A DNA stretch of 64,000 nucleotides from Eutypella sp. D-1 (GCA_023313575.1 JAJTTP010000004.1:1240001-1304000), one strand, 5' to 3'. Positions 11,991-24,561 are shown, counted from the stretch's first letter. The notes: generated by a model not told the origin, from the letters alone. A program made the numbers and translations.

Positions 11991-14900
11991 GGCACGCCGC
12001 GTTATCATTTACATCTGGAACTAGATTTCGCTTATTCTTACTGTACCCCGTGCCTGAAGGTGATATAACTAACCGAAATTAAAAGATCCTATTCATACTA
12101 TGTAGATGCCCTGGGGAGGTTTACCCTTCCCTCCCGCTATCTGGTCTATTATCCCTTGAATGCTTGGCTGTTAATGCTTGATATCTCCAGAAATCTACTT
12201 ACTCTAAGTATTGGGTACTTAGGGCGTTAAGAAGAAGCGTTGCATTGGCAGGCCGTGGGCCACCATATATCGTGGTGTCGATCATGTACATACTCGTGCG
12301 TTATAGACTGATAGTGGCCCCTGATAGTTCTGCGTAGTGCATCTGCATGGCAGCACGGCCTTTCAATAGTGCGGGGGATGACTAAGTCCCTAACTGAATC
12401 TCTTCGATGCATCATGTACTCGTACATATCTCAGTTGATGCTGGTCCGATGTCTGGATGTCTCCCACGACCTGCGCAGAAACTATTTGTGTGACGATGTG
12501 CCAGGTGACGAAAGCATGCGTTTCTGGAAGTGCCTAGGTGGGAAAGGACCGCAAGGTAGGCAGCGAAACGCATTGCACTGCGGGGATATGTTCTCGTCTC
12601 CTGGTTCGCTCCGTTCTCTCTTGCTGTTCCCCCTTTTCTCGCCAGCACAGCATAGAACACGACAACAATACACGTCAGACCAGACTTATGCTACTGGACG
12701 ACCGACCTCATCACTTACCTTGGCGAACATCGTCATTAATTGTTAACCAAATCCAGCCTGATCGAGTCCAGCAAAAGACAACACAACGCCACACAGCATA
12801 GTATTAGGCAAGGCGCGCCTTTGGATGGATGGGTAGATGAATAGATAACATTATAGGGTGATCTCCCATAGGACGGTGGGATCACGCACTATATCCTATA
12901 CGTACTTAGCGAGTTGTGCTACCCTGGAGTAGACTGGACCGGATGGACCAGGGCCTTTCGCATCATGACTGGCTTCATTTTTCTTACTACATGATTACCG
13001 TTATATACATAAACTATTAATCAATCCTTGAAATCTTTAACGGTCTTTACCTAATCAATGCCTATGTATAATCTCCTATGGCACACGATCCCCCTCCCGT
13101 CCGATTTTTCAAATGCAGCTCCTGCAGGCGCCTAAGACAACCCCCCTCGCCCCCCAATTCTAATGCCAATTACACTAATGGGCACAGTAGGCTCTGCCTA
13201 CAAAATGCGCGATGTCTTATTTCGAGTTCATATGTCGAATAAATGGGACGCCGGGGAGAAATCGGTGGGCCACATGCATGTACATGCCTGTCGTGTCTGG
13301 CCTGACCTGTTGTCTGGTTGTCCATCCAGCCATCTCGCGCACCGCCGTAACCCACCGGTATCTCGCTCTAGAATCGCGGTATCAGGGCAGTTTCGCGATG
13401 AATAGTTCGTCCCTCGTACCATGGACTGGGACCTGATGATGATGCCGGATGACTCCTTTCGGCGTAGCACGCCATTTGACGAATTCGCGATGAGACTTGC
13501 AGGTGATCGGCCATGGGGGGTTGCCCCCCCCCCTCCCCCAAGAAGATTGCAATACCACTTACCCGATGCGTTATGTGATAACACCACTAATAATAATGGT
13601 AATATTGTTAATAGAAGAGGCCGATATTATAAGGATTAGTCTATAGGCGCCATACAACAGAGGCTACTGCGGGCGCCCCCTCTCTCTTTCTATCCGAACC
13701 ACTATGCCCTTGGCCTGGCCCCAACCCGGCTGTCGAGACACTAATAATCATTACTGCCGGTGCATGGGATGGCTACAGATATATTATACAGCTAGCCGCG
13801 CCGCGCCTAGCCCCGAACAGTCAATCGTTTTCGCCCCGTTTATAAGCCCATTTCGTGCTCTGCGCGGCCGGTGGCACGATGTTCTTACGTCCATCTTATG
13901 TTAGGCAGACGCTGCCTTGGATGCCCACTTTGCACACCTCCTCCCTCCGATTTCGTTCCGATGCGTGCAGTGCGGTCATTGGGATCGACGCTCTCCACCC
14001 ACCCCGAACCCCTCCCGGGGGGGCGGCGCGGGCCCTTGGCCGGCGGGCGATGATCGTCGCCCGGCGCTTGGTCGGACTTTGAAATTTTTCTTTTCTATTT
14101 TTCTTTGTTGGTTTCCCTTTTGATTCTAGACTTTCTTTTTACGTACGTCGCCAATGGAAGAAAGTGCTGCAATTGGTTTCATCTTTTCTGGGAGATTCCA
14201 TGCAAGTCAGCGTCGAGTTACGCGGAGGGTAAGATGAGAAAACGGGAAGATGGCGGGATAAACCCAGCCACTTAAGGGTAGCACCCCGCCGTCTTACACC
14301 CTTGCGTAATTGCCTACCTAGTTCGGCATGTATTAGAGACGTGTCAGCGTGTGAGGTAGTTATTTGGGCCTCGCAGCGGCCATGTACGGCCCGCCTGCTC
14401 TTGAAGATGAGGGTAATACCGCTCCATGCGCCGCGGACTTGCGATCCGCGGGGCGCAGCTATGATTTCATAGTTGGGTTCGTTGATATGTACGTTGGATT
14501 AGGTCGGCATGTCGTGTGAGTCTGCTATAGATAGGCGAACGTTGATTGGTAACCCCAGGTTCGGGTCCTCTGACAAATCTACCGGCACCGGTAAATTTAT
14601 ACGCTCCTATGCACGCGACTTTTGGAATCACCAACGGGGCTGCGTAACGCTGTACAGGGGAATGGATCGACTCTTGTCGGGCGAAGAATTGATAATTACA
14701 TATAGTACCTTATTAGATCACGCAGGCTACGTATCCAATGCTTCCCGGAAGCAATTTGTGAATTTATGATCACTGTTGATTTCATTCCTCAACTACCGCG
14801 GCGTGTCTTTTGTGTCTTTCGATCACCCCGTTGCCGCTAGGTGTGTAGGCCCGTGGTCGCCAATCACGTGGCTAGACCAGAGTATAGCAGTTACACGTTC

Positions 14901-15950
14901 ATCCAGTGTGCTCGGTTTGACAGCAGACTTGTACGTCGTGAGTTGCCAACGGTTCCTGGACTCCGGTCTTGGGCACGGACCTGGACTGGGGGAGGCAATG
15001 GAAGATGAGATTGGGCCGATCCCGTCATATGGCTTTCGTAATTATAACTACATTGTGGATTCTTATGCGCATGTTTCAGCTTTAGGCGGCCCCCGTCGGC
15101 CTAGAAGGTGGTTACAGCTATCGCTGAGTTGAAAGGATCCGCGGTGTAAGCCGGCCTTGATCGTACATTATTTCCTGATATCTATTGCTACGCGCAAAGT
15201 TTCGATTACAAGGTCATGACATAGGCGAGAGGTGTAGTGGACAGACATTTCAGATAGCACATTGGTAGCATCCCATGTGATTCATCCCCTAGGCATCTAG
15301 TCGACGATTTCACAGTCAGAATGGCTGCAGTGCCTGCATGTGCGCTGACATAGCTCTTGAGGAACAGATGCACTCGAATACCGCCCCCTGTGACATACTT
15401 ACAGCTTTCCATGGGAGGTTGGCAGTACAAACCCTTCAAAGAAGACACGAATAACCAAGGACGGAGCAGGGCCTCTTCTGAGACTCCTGACGTAGACAAG
15501 CCATCCTGCCAGGACATTATCCCCGGTGCGGGCTGACTCTCGTAGAGCACGCAACTAAAGCATCCTTTAGAAAGAGCCCGGAGAAAAGACCCCGTTAGTC
15601 CCGCAGTAAGCCTCATAACCTCTGGACCGAGATTCTCGTGGAAAGCCGACATTCCCACCGCTGGCGTGGACACAGACGACGTGCGACAAAGCTCCCGGGC
15701 AAGGGCGCATACGGGGCCGAGAGAGCTTACGGAGACGCGACGTGCCAATGCAGGGGGCAATCACCAGAGTGTACCTCCGGTCTCACATGTTAGCTGCCGC
15801 AGCATATTATGGACTAGACGTGTCTGGACGCACCGTCCCGCGGACCGTCCATCCTGCCCGTATCTCCTCGGTCGATCACAGCGGCGCAATTCTCGGCCGA
15901 CATAGAGAGAGCCAAGCCAAGCCCAGCTGGACGAAGTCGATGCCTCCCTC

Positions 15951-15976
15951 CACCACCGCCGCCGCCGCCGCCGCCG
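15951..15976. repeat. (CCG)n trinucleotide tract
   Basis: A CAC/CCG triplet tract ends in seven consecutive CCG-type units. It lies in gene-free sequence. The overlapping 160-codon frame has no recognisable domain. Confidence 0.9.
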
Positions 15977-16053
15977 TAGCTGACTTACGTCAGCCCCCTT
16001 TCCTGAATCTGCGTGTCACTTTGCGCGGCGGCTCTTGGCGGTCCTGGCAAAAG

Positions 16054-16082
16054 ACCGGACGGCTCTTCGAGACCCGTCCGGT
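16054..16082. other. strong GC-rich inverted repeat followed by T-rich sequence
   Basis: ACCGGACGG at 16054-16062 pairs perfectly with CCGTCCGGT at 16074-16082 across an 11-nt loop, and TTTT follows directly. The shape resembles a bacterial intrinsic terminator, but the context is fungal and no gene ends here. It may be a structured RNA or a chance palindrome. Confidence 0.5.
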
Positions 16083-17380
16083 TTTTGTTTTCTCAGGCCG
16101 TACAGTGGCTGCGCATCCACCGGAATGTCCCGATCGGGCCTTTAGCCTGCGACGGAGATCCCGGTCGCGCCTCGGGGGCATGAGGGAAGGGATGGGAAGG
16201 AGGGAGAGGAGGACTAGAGACTAGCGGGATCTGCAGACGGCGGCGTCGGCTTCTGCCGGGGGGCTTTATGTGTGTGTACGAGGTCCGGTTTCTGGTTTGC
16301 CTTCCCTCCCCCCTCCCCCTTATGAGCTGCGTGGATAGCCCCGAGGATGATCGTCGGGTGAACGCGCGCCTAAGCTAGACAGCGCTTAGTCCCGCATATC
16401 ATGTAAGTATGTAGCCGGGCGTCTCTTTCGAGACGGGGCGGGAACTGCCTCGAAACGAGGTCTGACTATTTAGTAAACAAACATCGTGGAGGGTCGTCTA
16501 TTGAACGTGAAAGTGACCAGCAGGGTAGGGTAGGGCGTGTCGGTGTGTACGTGCACAACATGGTGTGTGTGTATTCAGACTTCAATTTGAGAGTAGGTAG
16601 GATAGATAGCAGGTCTCTCTGCACGTTGGATATGGTTGCAAGACACGTCAGAAGATATGTGTGGCGTTTCGCTATTTAAACACTTTCGCTGCTATCTTGC
16701 TATTATTTGTAGTACTCCAACAACACTGGTAACGGACGCACAAGAGACCCGATAATATTAATATACAGATAGGGGCATAGTCTTGGCCTCAAAGCAACAG
16801 TTTTCCATGTCTCCTGTACTGTGCACTCCATGAGAACAGAAGGCAGGGGGGGGTATTGATAGGTGGTCATAACACTCGTGAATCAGCCAACTCCAACCAC
16901 GTACTGCCAAATTAGGGGGGTTGCGCAACTGGCAGACGTGTAATCATTACCCAATCAGAGCATGGCGCGAATTGGTTTTGATTCCATAGGGCGGGAGCCA
17001 GCAACGTCGCGAATGCGTAGTGCACCCGTCATGTGGAATCGTTTGCGAATGCTGGGGTAGGGCTTTTGTCTCCGGCACCGAGCACAGCCCCGCCGCAACC
17101 CTGGTATACTATATTTGCTACGGCAGGTCCTGGTGTCCGAGCCAGGGCAGCCTAACTGATCTGTGGCGGCATGAGGGTTCAGTAGTCGGGGAGTATGCGT
17201 CGTCATTGCTGATCTAAGGCTGCGGGGGGAAGCGCAGAGCACAGCACTATCCTGCGTTGCCATCGATGTCGGCGATAGTATCCCCGTTAGCCTCTAACGA
17301 AGGGACGGGTTGACGACATCGAAAGTTCCGTCATATCCAGTCCCGGCCCTAGCCACATCCTGCGGCGGTGAGGCGTCCAC

Positions 17381-18649
17381 CTATCTCGCCGCCACCGCGG
17401 GGAAGCTGCGCGTGCTGAGGAACATGCCTTTGACGCTGCGGATGGTGTCCTTGGTGCGGCGGAACTCGTCGATGCCATCGCCCGACTGCTTCTGTTGCCC
17501 TCCCTGGTTCGTCTGTCCGGTGTACAAGGATGAGAGGTCGGCAGACGAGAACGCCGGCATGGAGGACGGGCGCAGGATCATGCTATCGACGTCGTCGCGG
17601 ACGGCCCGCAGCGCGTCGCCGAGGTCGGTCGCATCCGAGGCCCGCTTCGTGTAGATGTCGCCTATCTCCTGGACCGAGGCCCGCAGGGCCGCGAGTCGGC
17701 TTTCCTGCGTCTCGACCGCGCTCTTCTCCTTCGCCGGGCCGGCGTCTGAGCTGCCGCTGCTGTACTGGAATGGGGAGAGCGAGGACGGGGGTGGCGAGGC
17801 GGTCTGCGTGCCGACGTCGCGGTGAAAGAGCTCGGTCGGATCGCTCACGGTGCTTTCGGCGTCGTCTTGTGCGCCAGTCGCGTCCGCCGCCGAAGTCCGT
17901 AGTTTGTTGTTGTTGCCGCTGTTGTGGAAGACAGTTTTACCGTCCTTGTCTTTGCTGTACGGTACCTCGCTGACAACGCCCTCGAGACGGTCGACAAGCT
18001 CGCCCAGCTTCGAAGCTACGTGAGAATGGTATTCGGAGCGCGCGTCGTTTAGTTCGGCCACCGAGGGCCCTACGGCGTACCGCGCCGTCCCGTACAACAG
18101 GGTCCAGGCACCGCCGGCGACGCTGAGTATGTTGAGAAGTCGCGACGGTGTGATCAGCGGCGGGGGCCGTGGCGATGTCGCTAGAAATTCGGGATACGTG
18201 ATTATGGGGGCCACGTTGCTGCTGCTGCTGCTGCTGCTGTCGCTGTTTTCATTGTTGTTGCTGCTAGTGGGTGGTGGTTGCGCAGACGAAGCTGTAGGGG
18301 GAGCAGGAGAGTTTGTAGGCGGCTCTGGTTGCCCTGTTGGCTGTCCTGCTGGCTGCCCTTCTGGCGGTGTCGCAGACTCTTCTACCTCCTCAAGATCCCC
18401 CAGTAATGCCTGGATCTGTTCAGCACTGAATCCTTTGCTCTTCAAGAACTCAGTCTTCTTCTCGACGCTGGCGGTCCGTACGGCCTCGTCGGTGAGGAAC
18501 CTTCGGGCTTGATCAAGAGTGGCCTCTCGTTCCTCAGATGAGTCGGGATCATTACTCTGTTCGGACTCCCTGGGTCCTTCAGCCTCGGACGTGTTGTCGC
18601 CGTGAGCTTGCTGCCATGCAGGTATTTGGCTCTTTTGATCGTCCGCCAT
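17381..18649 (-). CDS. Pex14/17-like peroxin (peroxisomal docking complex; Pex33 type)
   Basis: This is a single-exon gene of 422 residues from a true ATG. The N-terminus (QIPAWQQ) and the helical block at about 44-85 (LDQARRFLTDEAVRTAS, then KKTEFLKSKGFSAEQIQALLG) match the Pex14 N-terminal domain, which binds the cargo receptor Pex5. A Pro/Gln/Ser-rich linker (about 92-165) precedes a hydrophobic stretch (LLNILSVAGGAWTLLYG, 171-187), then a heptad-like region (about 195-220) suited to coiled-coil contacts. In filamentous fungi this layout, distinct from canonical Pex14, is known as Pex14/17 or Pex33 in the docking complex for matrix-protein import. A serine run (138-144) is encoded by a CTG/GCT triplet tract on the plus strand. 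The gene is divergent from the INO80 subunit gene, with 2.65 kb between starts. The family is confident; the Pex33 versus Pex14 assignment is less so. Confidence 0.8.
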   Translation of the reverse strand: MADDQKSQIPAWQQAHGDNTSEAEGPRESEQSNDPDSSEEREATLDQARRFLTDEAVRTASVEKKTEFLKSKGFSAEQIQALLGDLEEVEESATPPEGQPAGQPTGQPEPPTNSPAPPTASSAQPPPTSSNNNENSDSSSSSSSNVAPIITYPEFLATSPRPPPLITPSRLLNILSVAGGAWTLLYGTARYAVGPSVAELNDARSEYHSHVASKLGELVDRLEGVVSEVPYSKDKDGKTVFHNSGNNNKLRTSAADATGAQDDAESTVSDPTELFHRDVGTQTASPPPSSLSPFQYSSGSSDAGPAKEKSAVETQESRLAALRASVQEIGDIYTKRASDATDLGDALRAVRDDVDSMILRPSSMPAFSSADLSSLYTGQTNQGGQQKQSGDGIDEFRRTKDTIRSVKGMFLSTRSFPAVAAR

Positions 18650-21300
18650 CGCGAAAGTTACCTAGGTACCGACGAGGTAGGTACTTAAGTAGGTATATCC
18701 TCGGTATACACGAATGAATCTAATTGATCAAATCATATAGATGTTAGGTAGATATAGTATATAGGTATGATGATTTCGGAATGGGTAAGAACACGACAGA
18801 GTAAATGTAGGTGGTCGTAGATGTGTTGGTGTTGTGATGGTGTAATAATGTATGAAGCACGAAGTATCTAGAGTAGGTAGGTAGTGGATGGCAACAACTC
18901 AGCAATAGTTAATGAATTGAGATGCCGAGGTTTACGGTGTTAGCCCATAAGGTACCTGGCAACCACTTACAGTACCTAATTGAGCCTATGACATGAAAGT
19001 CTTGGCATTCCATAGTGGAGTTATAAAGCTATGGGGGCTGTGTGGGGTCCAGAGTAGCTGTGTTTACGTACCACTCTGGGACAGCTGCTTCCAGTTGTCT
19101 CCCCAGCTTCTTCCTACGATTGCATGAGAACTAAGGATTCACGTGACTCAGTTCAAGTAAAGCATGCAGGTGGACAGGACAGGTCGGGAAGCAACTACTG
19201 GGCTGGATCTTGAATGTTGAATCTTAAGCTTAAACTGATTTTATATCATTTTAAAAAGGTAATAACTGCGTTTTTCAGTCAATAATCCCAATTCACTTAT
19301 TTTCCCTCCTTTATATAATTGTTAATCGTCAGGTTGAATTATTCGTTTTAATCCGAGTTACGCACCTGGAGCCCCCCCTATCACCTGCACCTTCCAATTA
19401 ACTACCTGTCTCAATTCTAGGTAGCTAGGCATTTCCCGTTATCAATCGTATCAATTGATCGCATCCCCGTCTTCGCGCCGTATCACCGCCGGAGGAATAA
19501 TCGCCGACAATCGTCTACTTCGAAGGTCAGACTTCTCGTACCAGCAATCACATATCGTTCTCCCTTATTCAAATGATCCGGGTGCTAAATCTGTAAGTCA
19601 GGCAAGTATCGCGCCACTATCATTGTGAGTTGAGCTGCAACTGTGAGCGCGCATTCAAGGTTGTGAACCAATAGCCAAGCTGTCAGGGGAGGCCAGGGGG
19701 AGAGAAACCCGATATCGATTAAGTCACTCCTACTACTCCTACTTTGTAAGCGTGGCAAAGTATCCCGTCAGGATCGCACAGCCTCGGTCGCGTATAGCTT
19801 CAATCGCGCATAGCTTCAATCGCGCATAGGGTCGCGCTACAAGAATTTCTCGGTCGACAGCCCGGCCGGCAACTCTTAAGAACCGTATCATTCTATATAT
19901 CATCTCTTCATTATCATGTAAGTACTTATCAGCAACGGACTGCTCTATCTATCCCTCGCTTCTTTCTCCGATCCAGTCGGCGTCGCATCCCACCAATTGC
20001 AATTGCGCATTACCCTAGCCCTATCGTCACATCAAACGAGCGTTAGAATGTGGATATTGAATTCAGCCTGGCCGATGCAACGTTCTCTACCTATACTATC
20101 CTCTTCTGGGCTCTTCTTTTTAGAAGGCAGAATGGGGAATATTCGCAGTGGTCGGTAAAGGGGTCAGGCAAGCAGGCAGGCAGTCATGCAGTCAGTCTCC
20201 AGTTATATAGGCCGGAATCATTGGAATGGAATGGAGTAAGATGAGGAAGTAATAATGCGGGATTACGCGAGCAATCAAAACTCCCAACTCCCCATTTAGT
20301 CACTCAATCATCACTTCTTATTCCAGTCTGTCCAGCCCGCCTAGTCCGTTCATTCTACCTGAACTGGAACTGAGCTGCACCTCGATTGGACCGGCTGACT
20401 GCCTCTTGTCCTTTGTACTACCTGGAACTCCGCCTCCCTTCGTATATATCCGCATCCTCAGCCTTCCGAAATCCTATGTATACACCAGTGTGCAAGGGGT
20501 GGGATTATGCTTGAGCCGACAGATGGCGTCCGGGATGTGCGTTGCAACATCAATAACTGCGACTGCAACACCGTCTTCGCCTCACGTCTAATCGGGAGAG
20601 CCACACAAAGGGAATCAATTGGACATCGCGCATCGTGCATGGATTGACATACGGGCTCATCCAATTATACAAGCCCTTTGATGCCATACAAACCGTACAC
20701 TTATGCGGATGTTGAATCATTCATCGAATTCAAGTGGTCAGACATGAAATAACCGAGCACATGCAACACCTTCTTCCCCCAATCCAATCCATGGAGCATT
20801 GCATCTAGATAAATACGGCATATCTACTTATCCGTCTGGATCTATCTTGTTCCACGTTGTCATTAGGAGCTACCCAAGGCGGCAATTTTAAATAGATTGA
20901 CAAGCCAAGGTGCCTTCCTATTCAACAGCATCCCGCCGCTTATCGCCAACCGCCAAACGTTAACCGCCACCCGCAATCAACACCACACCATCGCAAGCGC
21001 GAACAAACAAAAGCCTTGACGTGTTACCACGGGCTATCCGGTCTGACGTCGCAAGCTTATTTGAACCTCCTTCTGCCTTCGCACCACCATTACCTCCCCT
21101 CCACTATCTTCCTAAAACAACATTTTCTCAAAACAAGGAATCTTCCCCCGTCTCTACTCCAACTACCTACTATATCCGGACAACCCAATCAATCGGTTAA
21201 GCCGCCCATTACCGGATTACCCCCAAGAATTTTGTGTCCTATTGTTACCTCATTGGCTTTATCAGTTCATCACTCACCTTTCATTCTTCATCAACCCATT
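18650..21300. promoter_or_regulatory. shared divergent promoter region between the peroxin and INO80-subunit genes
   Basis: This 2.65-kb gap separates two divergent start codons. At the left end (18660-18760) are several AGGTAGGTACTTAAGTAGGT-like motifs. The direct repeat ATAGCTTCAATCGCGCATAG occurs near 19796-19830. A pyrimidine-rich, A-poor leader lies just before 21301, as is usual for fungal transcription starts. No frame with a recognisable domain is present. The boundaries of either promoter cannot be set from sequence. Confidence 0.45.
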
Positions 21301-22771
21301 ATGGCGTCACGACCCCGCCGTGCCGCCGCCCAGAAGGCAAACTCGGCGATCACTGACATGGTTGATAGCGACAATCATACGAATAGTCGGACAGGCAGAA
21401 CTATGTCTTCCAGGACGTCTCGTAGATCGGAGGGTAAGAGCGTCGTAGCAGCGGTCTCGCGCGACCCTCCCTCATCGCCCTCGGATTCTAACCAGCATAT
21501 CCACGTGACAGTTAAGCTCCCATCGAGCAAGCTTCGCCAGGCCACCTCCAGCGGTCGCGGCACCCAGTCTAGTCGCCAGTCTACCCGTGACAGCTTTGCC
21601 GGCGGCGAGATCGTAGCCGGCAAGAGGAACCGCTCCCACAAGAAAAGCTACATCGTGGATAGTAGCGACGATGATGAGGAGGACGAGGACGAAGATGCGG
21701 AGGCCGAGATAGACGACGAGGATGACGACGATGATGACGCCGAAGGCGATGATGACGACATGGCGGATGCCCCAGGCGAGGATGAGATCGTCGTCAATGA
21801 CGACATGGACATTGATGCCGAGGGTGACGACGACGAAGAGGACGCCGAGGGTGAAGATGACGATATGGAAGATTCCGCGCCTCCGCCTGCGCCAACTATC
21901 AAGGTGTCGAAGCCGCCGGCCAAGAAGGGCGTCGCCAGCAAGTCGAGGTCTTCTGCTAGGGCTTCTGCCAAGGCGGCCGCCCCCCAGGCGAAGGACAGCG
22001 ATGACGACGACGAGCTTAGCGAGTTGGAGAGTGAGGCAGACGAGATCCAGGACACCATCAAGATCGGCGGTGGCGGCGACGACGAGGATGCGGAGGGAGA
22101 GGACGAGGAGATCGAGGAAGCCGACGCCGGTCCCGCGCAGGAAGAGGCGAACCTCGATAGTGATGACGAGACTGGAAGCCGAGCCGAGACCCCCGATCTC
22201 ACTAAGATGACGAAGCGGCAGCGTGCGCGGTTCGAGGAAGGTGGTGAGCTTATGAAGCTCTCGGATGGCATGTTTAACCCGCCCCAGTAATTGAGAACCC
22301 ATGTATTTCTGGAGCTAACACGCTGCGCACAGAGGTACAAGCAAAGAAGGTATTCACGGCGGAAGAGCTGTCGATGCGCCGCGCGGAGATGGCACGTCGG
22401 AGGAGAAATCTGAGCGAGAAGCGGAACGAGGAAGTCAAGGTAAGGCAATCCTAGAAGCCGCCAATAACAGAGAGAAAGGCCTGGCGTAACTGCACCCGTA
22501 CTAACCGCAGCTTTGATGAAAACAACAGATGGAGACGATCAACAAGCTCCTGAAGAAACAGGCACCAAAGACAAAGGGAAAGTCGCAGCTCGCGCTCGAT
22601 GCGACCCCCGACGATGAGGCCAACAGGCCCAACCCTGTCTTCGTCCGCTGGATCAACAACCGCGAGGGCAGCCGGGTCGCGGTCCCCGATGAGCTGGTCC
22701 GCGGCCCCGCCGGCAGAGTCTTCCTCCGCGGTGGCCTCAGCAGCGGGAAGATGGTCGAGGAGGTCTCTTAA
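21301..22771 (+). CDS. ies2: INO80 chromatin-remodelling complex subunit (Ies2/PAPA-1 family)
   Basis: Three exons (21301-22267, 22333-22439, 22529-22771) give 438 residues. The N-terminal 300 residues are Ser- and acid-rich and disordered, with several long Asp/Glu runs and basic patches. The C-terminal part is the PAPA-1 domain that defines INO80 subunit B/Ies2: MTKRQRARFEEGGELMKLSD (303-322), then the block containing VFTAEELSMRRAEMARRRRN, then METINKLLKKQAPK. It ends in a short segment with VFVRWINN. Ies2 binds the Ino80 ATPase and stimulates nucleosome remodelling. The only frame-preserving first intron is 22268-22332, which begins GCATGT and ends CACAG with a CTAAC branch site, so a GC-AG intron is inferred. 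The second intron (22440-22528) is GTAAGG-CAG. The ATG at 21301 is chosen over open upstream sequence because MASRPRR starts the coding-like region. Confidence 0.88.
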
Positions 22772-23247
22772 CTTGGACGGTGTAGAATTCGTTCTTGTTT
22801 TTTTTTTTTCTTTTTTTTTCCCTTGTATTCTCTACGGTTTTGGTTTGGGCCCTACCTTTTTCTCTTTCCCCCCGTCCTGGTCAGGTGTAGATTCGGGGTC
22901 CCATAGATACAGCTTTCATCACATGAGTTAGATGTTTCGTAATCAGTGATAGCAGTGTTTTATACACGACTAGCTTACTGGTATCGAAAATGCACTTCAT
23001 CAAGGCATATACGGCCCTATCAATGGATCTTGTCACGGGTTGAAGAGTTAAGGCCGTGCCGAAGAGCCAGCCCCTGTTTACGACTAAGCTACGGTTGATC
23101 GGAAATCCTTACGAAAAGGCCTTGGCATTCTGAACTTGCAAGAAGCATCGTCGTTTAATGTGCACTCAATATCCAATTACTCCTAATATCCAGTCGCTTA
23201 CCAGGGGGCCATATAACTACTCCTTCACTCTGCAGCATGCTAGCTCT
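22772..23247. other. intergenic region between convergent genes
   Basis: This region holds the 3' flanks of the INO80 subunit gene and the CorA-like gene. A T-rich tract at about 22797-22820 lies just after the INO80-subunit stop. No gene is seen. Confidence 0.6.
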
Positions 23248-24561
23248 TCATTCGATAAGATGAGGCGGGAAAATCCTATGCCAGAAGTGCCACAAAGCGA
23301 AGGTCCCGAAAGTGATGGGTATAGTAAAAGCCCAGTAGATCCACAGCTTATTCGACATGCTCCAGGAGTCCGCATCGGCGTCGTAGTCGAAGAATGACAT
23401 GCTGAACACCGCGGACAGAAACGTGGCTGGGAGGAAGGTCATCGTGAGGAACGCGACCGTCTTCATCGCGGCGCTGTCGACCTGCGCCGCGCGCCCGATC
23501 CGCACCGACACCTCCGAGTCGTGCTGCGAGACCGTGTTGAACGCGAGCTGGATCTCGTTCTGCAGCCTCTTGTGGTTCGATGCCGCCCTGTGCCGGAGGC
23601 TGCCGAGCAGGTGCTTGCAGAATGTCAACTGGTCGTAGATCCGATCTGCCGTAGGCTGCCCGACGCCCGCCCCTTCCTTCCTCAGGAAGTTGTCGTGCTG
23701 CACGAGGATCCCCTCCATGGTGTCGGCGGCGACATCTAGTGTTTCGGACACGTGTATGGCGTGTCTCGCTATGTCGTGAAGGCGCCGGTAGTCCGGGAAC
23801 GGCCTCCCCATCGGCTTTCTCTCCGTCTCGATAGCTCTCACCTGGTTCCGGATAGCCCAGACGGCAGTATCTTGGAAATGCACCATCACCTTCGACACCA
23901 GTCGAGCATAGACCCAGAATGGGTCTTCGGGGGTTTCTGTTTCTGGGTGTTGGAGCGCATCCAGGAGACACTGCGTAACGGGCGGCTTCGCGTCGAAGAC
24001 GACGATTATCGTCTGGTTCGTGGGGACCACCCATCGAATAAATACATTGACTTTGTACCACTCATATCGCATAGCGGCATCGAGCTGCTTGGTTTCGAAG
24101 TAGACCCACGTGTCTGTTGTTCAGTCAATGGCGTGTCACCCACTATCGACTGTTGATAGTCGGACGTACTGAAGCCCGATGCAGATCCCTCATGGTACGT
24201 CACCTCGCTGCCGAGGTACCCATTGGAGCTGCGACAAGATTCCGACCACCACATTTCGGGAATACAGAAGGCCTCGGTAAAAGACGTTCGACAATCACGA
24301 CATGCACGAAGCCCGTTAGCGCTCGCGAGACTGGTCATGATTAGTACAGGACCATATCTTGAGGGGGGCCTACGAACACCAAATATATGTAGGGCTCACT
24401 CAGGGCCACGTCTCTATTCTTGTCCGAGGCACTCTCTGGACATTTATCCACGCTGGGCCATTCGCTCTCCTCCCAGGAGTCATGTCCTGCCTATATCAGC
24501 GATATTGAATCATCAACCTCTGGATGCACCAACATACCTCGTCTCCAGCGGAGAACAGAAA
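23248..24561 (-). CDS. CorA-like Mg2+ transporter family protein (5' end unresolved)
   Basis: The firm part is the exon 23248-24113, joined over a 56-nt intron (GTACGT...AACAG) to 24170-24330. It encodes the fungal CorA-like fold: a cytosolic helical region, then two C-terminal transmembrane helices (TVAFLTMTFLPATFLSAVF and LWIYWAFTIPITFGTFAL) with the stop shortly after. At the end of the first helix, where bacterial CorA has GMN, the sequence reads FSMSFF; loss of GMN is normal in this fungal subfamily, and magnesium transport is not established for it. Farther upstream, coding-like segments at 24378-24490 and about 24538-24561 (FLFSAGDE) fit in frame through two 47-nt introns, one with a weak GTTCGT donor. 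I could not find the start codon. An ATG at 24336-24338 lies just before the acceptor and would give a shorter protein. Confidence 0.7.

Larger units (their letters stand above)
10104..17380. other. gene-free region of about 7.3 kb
   Basis: No frame in this stretch has a recognisable domain or clear exon structure. Open frames reach 184 codons (15206-15760, minus) but begin with non-ATG codons or look random. The region contains simple repeats: (CA)n at 10836-10860, 23 A at 11968-11990, C-rich tracts near 13526-13541, and (CCG)n at 15951-15976. A strong hairpin lies at 16054-16082. Base composition is normal (not RIP-like), so it is not an obvious decayed transposon. It may hold non-coding transcripts or long regulatory sequence for the flanking genes. 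Confidence 0.5.

Noticed and set aside
14500..14600. tRNA-like GGTTCGGGTCC segment near 14555
   Set aside because: No acceptor, D or anticodon stems could be formed around it.
15206..15760. 184-codon minus-strand open frame
   Set aside because: It starts with TTG; the first ATG leaves about 149 codons with no domain, and no splice structure or homology-like pattern supports it.
16054..16082. bacterial intrinsic terminator
   Set aside because: The context is eukaryotic and no gene ends nearby, so it is kept only as an unexplained hairpin.
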